Part shown: positions 34,516 through 45,671 of the stretch, piece after piece | Position numbering within the stretch: the first letter of the stretch is position 1 | Layout: each line of letters begins with the position of its first letter | Origin: Amoebidium appalachense | Lineage: Eukaryota > Ichthyosporea | Reading direction: 5' to 3' | Assembly: GCA_963693365.1 (NCBI GenBank) | Contig: CAVNZM010000006.1 | Span: 1,488,001 to 1,552,000 of the forward strand | DNA: 64,000 bases | Notes under the pieces: model-generated | Seen by the model: the letters and a program-made list of their open reading frames with translations, nothing else | Databases searched by the model: none | What the model was told of the DNA's origin: nothing | Program-made: the position numbers and the translations under genes

Positions 34516-35282
34516 ATGTGGCGCGCAGGAAGGGCAAAAACCATGTGGAGATGTGGGGTGGAAGTAGGCTGGAAATGCGGGTGGAGGCTGGGGGCTAGGG
34601 GGGAGGTGGGGGGGGGGGGGGGGGGGATGAGAATTTAGGACGGCAATAAGGATGTGCGAGACGACGAGCACTACGTGTGGGTTTTTGCGGGAAAAATTCC
34701 TTGGGGGTGTTTCCACATAGGAGGGGACACGCGGGGGGTGGGGACCGGAGGAGGGGGAGGGGGGGGGGGGGGGGGGGGGGGGGCAGTCTCTACCTGCTTT
34801 TTCTTCCTTTCTTTGTTTAAACTGCGTTCCGGCCTGGACCTTTCTGTTGAACTCTTGCACCCATGCACACAGGCGCACTTGCATGCACACCCACCACCCA
34901 CCTTCTCATCCAATCACTGCCTGCAACAGAAAAAACAATGCATCTTTGCGATGATGTCCTCCAAATTAAATCTCCTCTCCACTGTTACATCCACTACTGT
35001 TATCCCGCTGCCCCCACCCCCCAGGGGCCCCACAACCACCACCACCGCCGCCACTTCCTTCCTCCCTCCTATTAAGTAAATTTCACTTCATGCATACGGC
35101 ACTGATCCCCCCCCCCCCCCCCCCCCCCCCTTCCCCTCCCCTCCCCCCTGGCCTCTCGGTTGCAGCTTACGGAGTGTCCGGAGCTGGCACACACCTTCCA
35201 GAGTGAAAGCAGCCCGGCAATCAAATGGACCCTCACCGACCAAGACGGCAACACACGCGACATATCTTTAGATGATTTGTGA
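22418..35282 (+). CDS. UFD1-domain protein with N-terminal CCCH and C-terminal TRAF/C2H2-like zinc fingers
   Basis: Exons: 22418-22451, 24638-24744, 25109-25250, 25458-25543, 26151-26310, 26872-26941, 27649-27821, 28424-28606, 29055-29184, 29471-29549, 30297-30399, 31061-31173, 31670-31877, 32154-32260, 33210-33332, 33796-33920, 34269-34431, 35166-35282 (stop). Phases agree throughout, giving about 740 residues. Order: unknown N-terminus (1-123); Cys/His cluster from PCQQC (124-156); CCCH finger C-x7-C-x5-C-x3-H (179-197); UFD1 double-psi barrel region (about 206-388, with GGVLEFTAGD, KFVKLQP-like and MYSLRV blocks); beta-rich PPC-like region (389-529, with DPDLYVS); Cys/His fingers (530-740). 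The UFD1-PPC-finger part matches plant PRLI-interacting-factor-K-type proteins. UFD1 proteins work with Cdc48/p97 on ubiquitylated substrates. The first exon is supported only by phase and a consensus donor; translation could instead begin at 24667. Confidence 0.92.
24421..24525 (+). repeat. (AC)n joined to poly-C
   Basis: An AC tract of about 60 bp passes into a C-run of about 40 bp and a CAC-triplet tract, in intron 1 of the UFD1-domain gene about 110 bp before its acceptor. Confidence 0.9.
26151..26941 (+). other. Cys-rich cluster and CCCH zinc finger exons of the UFD1-domain gene
   Basis: Exon 5 (26151-26310) encodes C-x2-C-x7-C-x4-C-x2-C-C-x7-C-x2-H, a cluster of the kind seen at the ends of some tRNA-dihydrouridine synthases and plant CCCH proteins. 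Exon 6 (26872-26941) encodes FCRMYQAGLCRQGSKCWYDH, a clean CCCH finger. An alternative donor 12 nt downstream (26323) keeps the same phase. Both exons join in phase to the UFD1 exons that follow, so they are modelled as one protein. A separate upstream gene is the main alternative. Confidence 0.75.
26547..26746 (+). repeat. Minisatellite, three copies of 64-68 bp
   Basis: Copies start at 26547, 26615 and 26683. Each opens with AGCTGRGAGACGGATGG, passes through CTTTTTTTGATTTTCTTT and ends in a GGCC + C-run. The copies are nearly identical, so the expansion is recent. It lies in intron 5 of the UFD1-domain gene. Confidence 0.9.
28351..28423 (+). repeat. (CA)n microsatellite forming a 3' splice site
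   Basis: An uninterrupted CA tract of about 70 bp whose final CAG is the acceptor of UFD1-domain gene exon 8. There is no separate polypyrimidine tract close to the AG. Confidence 0.9.
29011..29054 (+). repeat. (AC)n microsatellite forming a 3' splice site
   Basis: An AC tract of about 44 bp ending in the CAG acceptor of UFD1-domain gene exon 9. Confidence 0.9.
29957..30332 (+). repeat. Three copies of the first 36 bp of UFD1-domain gene exon 11
   Basis: The sequence CAG|GGGATTGGGCCGGTG...CACCGGATC occurs at 29957, 30162 and 30297. Only the last continues into exon 11; the first two break off into G-runs. Copies 2 and 3 also share the upstream GTAAAC...GTGTATCTGATATAT segment. Each copy keeps its acceptor. 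Confidence 0.9.
32049..32153 (+). repeat. (CA)n microsatellite forming a 3' splice site
   Basis: A CA tract of about 100 bp with two CACG interruptions, ending in the CAG acceptor of UFD1-domain gene exon 14. Confidence 0.9.
32304..32908 (+). repeat. 600-bp polypurine (A/G) tract
   Basis: Nearly every base of this stretch is A or G on the plus strand: A-run, GA repeats and G-runs. Its reverse strand gives the false Ser/Pro/Leu frames. It lies in intron 14 of the UFD1-domain gene and could form triplex (H-DNA). Confidence 0.9.
33737..33795 (+). repeat. (CA)n microsatellite forming a 3' splice site
   Basis: An AC tract of about 57 bp ending in the CAG acceptor of UFD1-domain gene exon 16. Confidence 0.9.
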
Positions 35283-35872
35283 TTGGCTGGTTGATCCCTG
35301 GTGGAATGCAAATCATGAACCATGCAGCCATGATGGCATGAACCTCATATGGTTCCTTTTTTGTGTGTTTTTTTTTAAGGGTTTGAACTTAGGTTTTTTT
35401 TTATAGAAAACAGTGTTAAATAGAATCTGATTTGTGAAGGCAAATTTTTGAATGATGCTTTTGAATATATCTTGAGTTCGGTTTTAAATTTGACGCTTGC
35501 CGTTTTATACTCCGTGAACCGATTGTGTTATAGGCTACATCTATCTCTCTGCTGCCTCCATTTATGTAGGATCATAAATGTCTCCTGTTGACTGGCTGCA
35601 TTTGCAAAGTATGTAGTTTGGCTGTATTCTTCCTAATTCAGTAGGTTGTTGTTTGGTTGAAGATCCATAGATTCCTGGCCCACTGGGATGGGAATTACTT
35701 ATTATCAAACTGTATACTTTTCTCCTGGCATTAAGGTTTCAAATTCACATGCGAGTAGGAGCTTCCTGTATGGTAGTGTAGGTACGCGCGATGTGGAGTT
35801 TTGAGACAATTCTTGTTCACATCTGAATTTTAGAATCAAGTTGTTACATGTGCAAATCCTTTAACGGAAAGA

Positions 35873-35878
35873 AATAAA
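35873..35878 (+). terminator. Candidate polyadenylation signal of the UFD1-domain gene
   Basis: AATAAA lies about 590 nt after the stop. The intervening 3' sequence is T-rich and repeat-poor, as expected of a 3' UTR. Confidence 0.45.
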
Positions 35879-36350
35879 TTTTGCTCATGGTCAGCCAGCA
35901 GGAAGTCCTTGTATGGCTGTAAGGCGATATCGTTATGCATAAGCTTTCGAAGAATCGCAAAGAACGTTGGCGCTGCCAGGTGTGCGTGTGGACGTCTGTA
36001 ACCGTGTAATTGGTTGTCTGCACCCTTGTGCGTGCAGTGCATATTTACTGTACACGCTGCTATTTACTGTACACGTGCTATACAGTGGAGATCTAATAAG
36101 TACAAGGTGGCATCGTTTACATGCCCAAACAACACACACACACACCAGTTTAAACGATCATGTATCACCAAATGTAGTTTGATAGACCACATAATACCGC
36201 AACACACACACGACACATTCACAACAGACACCCAGAAAGATAGCCTACCTGAAAATTACAACATCCTTGATTTTATACTAAACACACGTAACTATGACCT
36301 GTTTATTAGATGTATTGATTGGCTTGAGAAACACATCATTACAAAATTCT

Positions 36351-36352
<2 letters not shown>

Positions 36353-36437
<85 letters not shown>
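36353..36437 (+). repeat. (CA)n microsatellite
   Basis: An uninterrupted CA tract of about 80 bp in the spacer after the UFD1-domain gene. No exon follows it. Confidence 0.9.
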
Positions 36438-36438
<1 letters not shown>

Positions 36439-37847
36439 AGCTGATACCGAGTGTCCCAGGAGAGCCCGAAAAAAAGAAAGAAAAAAAAAAGAAGAAAAAA
36501 AAACGGGGAACCCAACTAATTGGTTTTTTTAGTCTTTATGGTACCTCGTAGAGAAAGTAAACCCTGATATATAATCATCACCCGACATCTATGTACTTGG
36601 TCATGATATACCGCTGAGGGCATATTCCGAGCAAAACCCCCCCCATACCTGAGACTGGTCTCTCTTTGCCTCGAGTAAACAGCGTAAACCCCCCCTGTTT
36701 TTGCTTGTACAGTCCTACATACGTGTTCAAGTTCGGATGCTCAAACCAGCACAGCAGCTATTAGTAGTGATGATTTACTAAGATGTGGTATTCCATTGCA
36801 AGAATAATGCGAGTCCCAATTTGCATAAGGCAGTTGCTGAGAAAAATTAACTCGTTTGTCGTGATGCCTGCACTTGGCAGTGTTTAATACTGTAGATTCG
36901 TGCTGCTGTTCATGTAATGCACCCAACCTGGTCCACGCTCCTACTTTTTCTTGATTTGTGTTGCTTCATTGTGTTACCAAAAAACGAAGGCACATACGTA
37001 TACCCGGATGATAATTATGCTGATGCCGCGGCTGCAGACGCGCTTTCGTCCATACCTCATCGCAAACACATTTCTATTACTTACTAACGGTAATTAGCCG
37101 CCCTGCCAAAACACTTGTCTACGGTTTTGCGTGTGCGCCTTCCGGCACGCACACGCACACACACACACACAAACACACACAGGTCACATGCGTCCACTCG
37201 AGCCACAAACGTTAACGCTTGTACAAGCTGCACAGTGAGTTAAAACGTCACAGAGTATTTATTCTTATGAAACAACAAAAAGTTAGGAATGTGGTACAAT
37301 CACACTTGAACACATGCCATGTCAACAGAGCCGCCATGCACAAAGCAGACCTTTTTTTGAGGTGGAGAGGAGGGGGGGGGAGGGTATATGCATTCTCGTC
37401 ATGTGGGCCATACATGGCATAGTCTGTTGAACATTCACTAACAGGGCCTGTCGAAGCTACCGCTCTATCTTTTTTGGACTTAGAACCGTGTTATCTTACA
37501 TACAAGGTTCGGGACAGCTGTTCGGGACCGTCACCCTCGAGGTGCATGTCCGCAAGCAATCACTGAGCTATTTTTATACTCGATTGAGTATGTACTTTGA
37601 CTCACATCATACGGAGTCGAATAGGATATGTAGTAGTCATTTGACAATCCGTAGCCTAGCCGGGTCCATGGGCATGGGAATGATGCCGACAGGCACAGAT
37701 GTTACCGTTGTTGAAGTTCCACTAGCATACAGTACCTTTCAGCACATACACGAAATCTACCTCATCAGCTTTTGAATTCTATTACCTCATTCATTTGCAG
37801 CTTCAGCATTCACAATATTTCCGTACCCCTTTGTACTATATACGTCA

Positions 37848-38330
37848 TTAGCTATTCCGGCCTTGTGCTGTCTGCCCATCAAGTAAGTGCGGCGCAAAAG
37901 CAGCCTTGGCCACACCCACGACAAATTCCACATCCGTGCCTTTGAAAGTATTTTTCGGATTTGAAGTGAACGTTGAACAGTCTACCTCAAATTCATTCTC
38001 ATCAGCGTCCTCAATCTCATCGTATTCAATCACACAGTCGTCTGGCTCCACATGTTCCATAGGCTGAGTACCGAAAAACAGATTTTGCCGGAGACGTGGG
38101 GAAGGTTGGGGACAGAAACTGCCGGCCATTTTGCTTCCTGAAGGCAAGCTAAAGCACTCACGAAGGGGCAACTTATCGAAGGAGCGGCGAAGGACACCTA
38201 CGTTGGGGCTTTTGGGGCGTGCGGGTGTGCCCTTTGGAGTTTGGAGCTCGCTTGGCCCCGGTGGTGAGTGGAAGCGGATCTCTGTCAGCCGATCAACACT
38301 GCTCTTACGCTTCAGAGGGATAGGCCTCAT
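37848..38330 (-). CDS. Hypothetical 160-residue protein with SP/TP sites and an acidic patch
   Basis: I do not recognise this protein. A single uninterrupted frame starts at ATG 38328-38330 (MRPIPLKRKSS). It encodes a basic, Pro/Ser-rich N-terminal half with several proline-directed sites (HSPPG, QTPKGTP, KSPN, QPSPR), a central acidic stretch (DDCVIEYDEIEDADENEFEVD-like, about residues 97-118) and a final segment NTFKGTDVEFVVGVAKAAFAP. The composition is ordinary and repeat-free, unlike the repeat-driven false frames elsewhere, which is why it is kept. No introns are needed. The kinase-site-rich basic/acidic layout would suit a small nuclear regulator, but that is a guess. A TTTATT on the plus strand at 37258 could be its polyadenylation signal. 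Confidence 0.5.
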   Translation of the reverse strand: MRPIPLKRKSSVDRLTEIRFHSPPGPSELQTPKGTPARPKSPNVGVLRRSFDKLPLRECFSLPSGSKMAGSFCPQPSPRLRQNLFFGTQPMEHVEPDDCVIEYDEIEDADENEFEVDCSTFTSNPKNTFKGTDVEFVVGVAKAAFAPHLLDGQTAQGRNS

Positions 38331-39595
38331 TTTGGTAAACCGATGGTCTTTCTAGTTCTAGACTCTTTTTGACGCTGTTTTCTTGGCGTTGGCCGAGCTG
38401 TTTTTTCTTTTTCCTAGAAATGCTGATTCTGCAAGCAGATCTACAGCTGTTGATGTTGCCGATCTAGAGAGCTCACAGGGCCGACAGACAGGCCTCTAAC
38501 CTGCACGCATGCTCTATGCTGTACAAGAAAGAGTGAAGAAAACTATCTGGCTTAAGAGTGATGCGAACAGTATGCTAATGTTTGTCACGGCCAACCCAGG
38601 CACGCCAAAGTGCAAGTATGTCACTGGTTGAGGCAGCTACTGTTGGCCCCTAGCTATAGGGCCTGCACTACGCGGCGCCCAGAGGATCGAATGCACCAGG
38701 CGACAGGCAACACATGATCCACAGCCAGTCAAAACACACTTTCGGCGTTGTCAGAGGAGTGTAGACCTATCGTCACGCACCCGCTAAAATCCTAACAGGT
38801 AACACATCCATTCTAAGACAAGTATTTCAATGATTATGGCAGAAATTCAATCATTTTGTTGCCTTTTCTTTGTATTACGAGTTAACTTTTACATTGCTCC
38901 TCTTGTGTTTGTAGGTCTGATGTGAACTCACTCGACCAGGGCTGATAAGATATTTATATCACGGTTGCTCAGCCTGCCACAGTACATGTGCCACCGTGCG
39001 CGGCCACTCCAGTTTCCTTGTTCCAGCTGTTGCATATAACCGGGTAGGTATACATACCTGAAAACGATACACACTATAGGCATTGCAATTAGCTTCACGT
39101 TGTTTACTTATTGATTTCTATATAGGTTTTATATGCAGTGTTCATTTTGGATCGAGAACAACCCAGCCAGGCACGAACGAGCTATCTCTGATTGGATAAA
39201 TGCGCATCGTGAAATATGTCGCAAGAGATCAGTGAACTTAGCATTTTTTCGGGTACCGGTATGTTGAGCCGGGCCGCAGGGAGACAGTCACCCAAAGTGA
39301 CTACATTTTTTCACCCTTTTTGATATGTTCATGTGAAGTATTTTGTGCATTTAGCTTGTTGATTCGTCAAATGTCACGTTGACGTAAAGGCACCTTTGTA
39401 GGGGTTGGCCAACTTGATTTGTGCGTGCGAGCACCGGCCGGGTCACAAGTTGTGGCTCCCTTCAAGTTTCAAGTGACTTGGTCGCAGGGTAACCACACTT
39501 GAGCGAGCGTGGGTTCGCTCATTGCCTATCATGACTGACTCATGAACATAGTTTTGATCTCCGCGCGCCAACTTCAAAAGAGAATGATCAAGAAG

Positions 39596-39598
<3 letters not shown>

Positions 39599-39669
<71 letters not shown>

Positions 39670-39670
39670 T
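39599..39670 (+). repeat. (AT)n microsatellite
   Basis: About 70 bp of alternating AT, 65 bp before the long GT array. Prone to cruciform formation. Confidence 0.9.
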
Positions 39671-39728
39671 AGCTGTAGGTGACTAATCCTCAGTGACAGG
39701 GGTGTGCGTCACGTGCGTGCTAGTTTTT

Positions 39729-40302
<574 letters not shown>

Positions 40303-40636
40303 AAGGGTTGCATTCATGTGAGTGAGGCTAGAGGCGTCATGGTGTGATTAAAGGGTTGCGTTCGTGTGAGTAAAGCTGGAGTCGTGACGGTCATATAATA
40401 TTGATATTAATGAAAATTGGCATAGTCAGTACATTTGTCGTTACGAGTGAAAGGTATAATTCATTTAGCCATGTTAATAGTACAGTATGCAGAGAAGCAG
40501 GATTCCAATTTACACAGAATACTGTCAGGCTAACTAGAGTGGCCTTTTCTGAGGAAATTCAGGAAGCGTTTTGGTGCAAAATCAAAAATTTCCTGTGAGT
40601 GAAAGGAGAATTGAGAGAGAAGGGGGGGAGGGGGAA

Positions 40637-40671
<35 letters not shown>

Positions 40672-40725
40672 AACTTGTGATTGCGCACCAGCTGGATATA
40701 CACACATGTGTAGTGATGTAACATG

Positions 40726-40731
40726 TTTATT
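40726..40731 (-). terminator. Candidate polyadenylation signal of the VWA gene
   Basis: TTTATT on the plus strand reads AATAAA on the minus strand, about 690 nt beyond the stop codon of the VWA gene. A poly-G tract (poly-C in the transcript, 40620-40670) lies just past it. Confidence 0.25.
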
Positions 40732-41417
40732 AGAGAACGGCTGTAGGTAGCTCCGGATCCCAGCGGGTACCCACCCAAAGACGGCTGTAAAGCATTAAGA
40801 AACCACCAAAAAACCTTAAAACTTTCAATTACTCCCAATGGATATATGCCCTCTATTGCTATTCACTATGGTATCATTGTGCATGGGACAAATGAATAGC
40901 TGTGAAACCGGCCGGTGGAACAACTTGTACGACACTGTTTTGTACCTTTATGATGTCTGTGGCTCTTTTATTTTTTCCTCGAGTTTTCGATGCCACACTT
41001 CCTTAGATCAGATTAAGTAACTGTACATGTTAGGGATGCGTTGTGGGCACCCTCAGTAGGCGTTCATTTTGAATTGACAAGGATGATGTTCCTGATCATC
41101 CACATAAAAAGTGATGCCATGAGTTGAAATCCTACAATCAGAACAAGTTTGGAGGATCTCGGCCTCGGCGAATCTGTACCAGTGTTCAATACTTACTAGA
41201 GCGAGATGTTTCTCAGCAAATGTAGTAAATTTAAAATTTAGCTGAACTGATTAGGCAACACAAGAAAACCCATTCCTTTAGATGTGCCTCATATGTATTG
41301 TACATCAATCTACATGTCCGTCTTCATGCCACTTTTAAAGCCCACCCCGGGACTACATTCGTGCATTGCGCAATTGCTTCAAGCGAAATCTGGTTGTACA
41401 GCTACAGGCGAACAGTT

Positions 41418-42784
41418 CTAGACGTGGAAGCTCTCAAAGACGATGGTCAGCTTGGGGTTGGGATTGCTGTTGCAGTGGCCATGACGGTTGGGAATGTCGG
41501 ACTCACGGTACACCCAGCCCCACCGTCCCACCATGGAGAGCTGGGTAGGGGACGGTGTCAGTGCATAAGTCGGAGAAATGATAAGCCAGGTTGCAAGGCC
41601 GTGTTTTGAAGGCTTCAAAAAAATAAAAGCATTATGGGTTTATTCCCTCTGTGTAGGATGTATTGGGCCACGCAATGTGTTGAATACATGTGCGCCGAAG
41701 GGGACCCGGGGGGGGAGGTGGGGAAGAGGAGGGGGCCGGGGGGCGGAGGAGGGGGGGGGATTAAACAGGAGGTTGTAGTGACAGGTGGGTGGTGCAGGAG
41801 GGGGGGGGGGGGGGGGGGGGGAGTAAGGAGGGGGGGGGGGGGGGGGGGGGGGGGGAGGGGGGCCGGGGGGAGGGGGAGACTACTATAAGATACTGAGAGA
41901 GCTTGTATAGGACTGCGGGGCCCCTCGATCAGGCGGACCCAGGGGCTGAGGGGTCGGGGGAGGGGTGGGGGAGGGGGTGGGGGGCGGGGGGAGGGAGGGG
42001 GGGGGAGAGGGGTTGCAGCTGGAAAGGTATGTGAGATGGCAGGCAAGCAAAGAAACAGCAGGCTATTGGTCGCTGTGTATGCAGGTCATGATGTTTAGTT
42101 AGGAGCACACAAGGATCAGCCCCATACCTCTATCTCGGTGAAGTCAGCATCGCCCAGGGCTGCCTTGAACTGCCGGGCAATGTCCTGGGGGCATGCGGGC
42201 CATGCAACACCACCGGCCTACAATGGGGCATTCATTGTGTTAGTGCTGGGTGTGACTTGTCCAAACATCCGATAGATTAGAAGCAAAAAAATCTTAGTTG
42301 CAGGTTGTACCTGACTGTTCGCAACAGAGCACGTTTCTCTATGCCCTTCCTGTACCCACTTTCTGACACTCGAAAAATTTCTCAGTGCACCGGGCACATC
42401 CCCCATTATTTTGTTTTTGCAGGTGCGTGAAATTTGAAATTACAGTTTCACTAGTCTTAGTTATGTGTGCATGCATACATGGAACAGAGAATTTATTTTC
42501 AGGTCATGGTGTGCACTTGTGCACTACATATGCTTTGGAAAGGTGACGATGGCCCTGACCATGTAGCCTGCACCCGTGTCCACATGTACTTCATGGCTCG
42601 ACTCCTGAAGCAGGAAGAGAGATATGTAGTGGACTCTCAAGCACCAATTATGCGAGTCAGGAACACCTACCAGAACCCCGTAGCTCTCCCCGTCCGTAAG
42701 TGGCAGGCGGCCAGTTAGCACTGCCCTCACCTTTTCCTTCAGGTTGGGGATCTTGCGACCCTGCACCTGTGTGCGTGTGTGTGT

Positions 42785-42827
<43 letters not shown>

Positions 42828-43133
42828 GGGGGGAGGAGGGGGGGGCATTTACGTTGCTCATCAGCTGTGCACCGTACTGCAAACGTTCCTATGTTAATAA
42901 TCCCCATGACACTCCATTCACCTGTCCTTCCTCTCATATGTCTTTGGCGACGTGGCTGTACAGAGGGTGAGGGCTACATGATGGTGTGGGGCGGATGAAT
43001 GAGACAGAGGATGCCGGGCAGGGGGAAAATAAATGATGGGGACGGAAATGGTGTCCAATCACTTTCTTGGGAGGTCTGCTAGTGAGGCAGGGAGAACAAG
43101 AGGTGGTGAAGGTGCGGGCCCCAGGGGATGAGT

Positions 43134-43164
<31 letters not shown>

Positions 43165-43638
43165 GGGGAGGGGGGGGAAGGGGGGGGGGGGGGGGGGAGG
43201 GGGGAGGAAGGGGGCGGGGGAGGGGGGGGGGGGAGGGGGAGAGGGAGGGGGGGCACGCACCGTAGCGGAGGCCAAGATATTAACAAGGTTGTCAAAGACC
43301 GAGCCACCGCGGGTAGGGCACGACTTCATCAGGCGGCCAGTGAAGGCCCACAGGTTGCTACTTTGGGCCATGCGTTGGGCAGTGATGTAGTCCTGGTTTT
43401 TGCGCTGCATCGCTGGTGCAAGAAGGAATTAGTACAAAAATTTAACCATGTACCAAAGTTCCGAATGATGTTTAAGTTGGGGGAGACCAATTTAGTTGGT
43501 GGGTAGCATAGGGTCTCAGCGGGCGCGTGCGAGTGTGTGTGTGTTTGTGCGCGCGCGCGCATGTGTGTATGTGTGTGTGTGTGTGCGGTTGTGGTGGTGG
43601 TGGTGGTGGTGGTGCTCTGGGTGGGGGGAGGGAGGGAG

Positions 43639-43669
<31 letters not shown>

Positions 43670-44933
43670 AGGGGGGGGGGCTGAGAGAGGCGGAGGAGAA
43701 GGAGGAGGGAGAGGGGGGGGAGGCTGAGAGAGGGGGAGGAGGAGGAGGAGGGAGAGAGGGGGGTGGAGGGTGGGGGGGTAAAAACATGTTACGGAACACG
43801 ACGTACACATTCACGAAGGACACCACAATTCTGATCTTGATGTGCAGGAGAGAGCACACACTACGAAATATCTTTTATGCGTAGAGCCGGCCTCAGGGGA
43901 CCAAAAGTCATCCTCTTTTACCCTAGTCTCGACACGGGGGGCGGGGACAGGGGGGGGGGGGGGGGAGAGAGGGGGGGAGGGGGGGAAGGGGGGGAGGGGG
44001 GATTAGAAGAATGGCCAGGCTACTTCGGGTGGGTGGGTGGGGTCGGGTGGAGGTTTGGGGGGGGGGGGGGGGGGGGGGGATGGGGCAGGAATAAGGGCAA
44101 AAAGGACAGCGGATAGATACCATCAAATGAGTCCTTGCGGTGGCGCTCAAAGTCCTCGTGCATGGTGCGCATGGATGCCTGTGGGTCCTGCATGACGTCG
44201 AGGGTGTTGGGGTAGCTGCCCTCCCCATCCCGCAGGTGCAGCATGGCCTGCACCAACATCAGCCACCGCAGCTGCCCTGAAACCTCGGGCTCACCAACAA
44301 GCTGGAAGAGTGCTCGGCAGTTCTGTGGGAACATGATTAGCACTTGTGAAAGCTGAATAGTGGTTGTATTAGCATAAAGAGGCACAATAACGTGCTAAAG
44401 ATGACTCCAATAACGTGATAAAGATGACTGACCGTGTGATAACTTAAGTAACCACGGTACTGCTACAGAATTCGCACTCTTCTACCCTAACGAGCATCTT
44501 ACCTGCTTTACCGACGACCAAAAACAACAGGGGTATGGACATGGTCTACATAGGTGGGGTGGCGGATGGGGAACACAAGTGAACTGTAGCAGAGTAGGCT
44601 CCGGAAAAGAAAACCACCAGTGTGTGTGCGTGTGTGTGTGTGTGTGGGAGGGGGGGGGGATCGGATCGGGAAGTTTACCTCAGTGATCTTGGCCAGCTCC
44701 AGGTCGACCAGCCAGTCCAGGAACACGTCGTTCTGGGGGCCTTCCCCATACATCTTCAGTGGCCGGGGTTCATACTTGGCATCCTCCTCTGGCCCCTCAC
44801 TCTCGGGCCCATCCTTGCACTTGGTGGCTGTGTGGGGAGATTGGTGGTCAGGTGGACGGATTGAATGCTGGCATTTGGGTTGGGGAGGAAAAAAGCACGT
44901 AGCGGGCAGCGCATGGTTTTTTTTTTTTTTTTT

Positions 44934-44964
<31 letters not shown>

Positions 44965-45626
44965 GGGGATAGATATGGATAGATGGAAGGGTACATCTGT
45001 GTGTCACAGAGATGGCCGGAAGCTGGCAGGGAGGAGGAGGAGCAAGGGAGGCAATATCGGAGTTGAATAGACATAGAACAAGTATCAGGTTTTTTATATG
45101 ACGCAGTGAGACCGGAAAGAACTAGAGAGCACGAGGCTGACGAAGCTGGCAGGGGAGGAGCAAGGGAGGCAGTATTGGAGTTGGATAGACATAGAACAAG
45201 TATCACTTGTACGTCTTGATTGCAAATGTCAAGGGCAGGAAAGGGGAACATGGGGGGGGTGGGGGGGGGGGGGGGGGGGGGGGGGTTCAAAAGGGGAAAA
45301 TGGGTGAGGGAGACTTTGATTCCCACGTACAGCGAGAGAGCCTGGGGGGGAGTGGAGGGGGGGGGGGGGGGGGGGGGGGGGCAGAGAGAGGGAGGGAGGG
45401 AGGGAGGAAGGGAGGGAGGGAGGGAGCGAGGGAGGGAGAGAGGGAGGAAGGGGTAGGGGAGGGAGGGGGGGAAGGGACAGGGGAAGGGGGGGAGGGAGGT
45501 AGGGAGGGAGGGAGGGGGGAGGGAGGGAGGGAGGGAGGGAAGGGGGAGTGGTTCTGGGGGGGGGAGGGAGAGGAGGGAGGGGAATCTGTATGGGGGGGGG
45601 GAGGGGGGGAGAAGGGGAATCTGTAT

Positions 45627-45671
<45 letters not shown>

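Larger units (their letters stand above)
32154..35282 (+). other. C-terminal Cys/His finger array of the UFD1-domain gene
   Basis: Five exons encode repeated C-x2-C...H-x3-4-H/C modules: ACQNCGKAFP..HEIHC, KCATCNKC..H, SCECGETM..H..C, PCLHKWC..H..C, and ECPCGAQF..H. The last exon gives a hydrophilic tail with stop TGA at 35280-35282. The spacing resembles TRAF-type/XIAF1-like fingers, as in plant PRLI-interacting factor K. The likely role is protein or ubiquitin binding (inference). Confidence 0.85.
35283..37847. other. Spacer between the UFD1-domain gene and the minus-strand orphan gene
   Basis: It holds the 3' UTR of the UFD1-domain gene (to about 35880), a CA tract and ordinary A/T-balanced sequence. 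Short frames such as 36014-36352 show no recognisable domain or splice support. I see no further gene. Confidence 0.6.

Noticed and set aside
36014-36352. A 112-codon frame with several Cys and His
   Set aside because: It has no recognisable domain, codon or splice support and lies in a spacer next to CA repeats.
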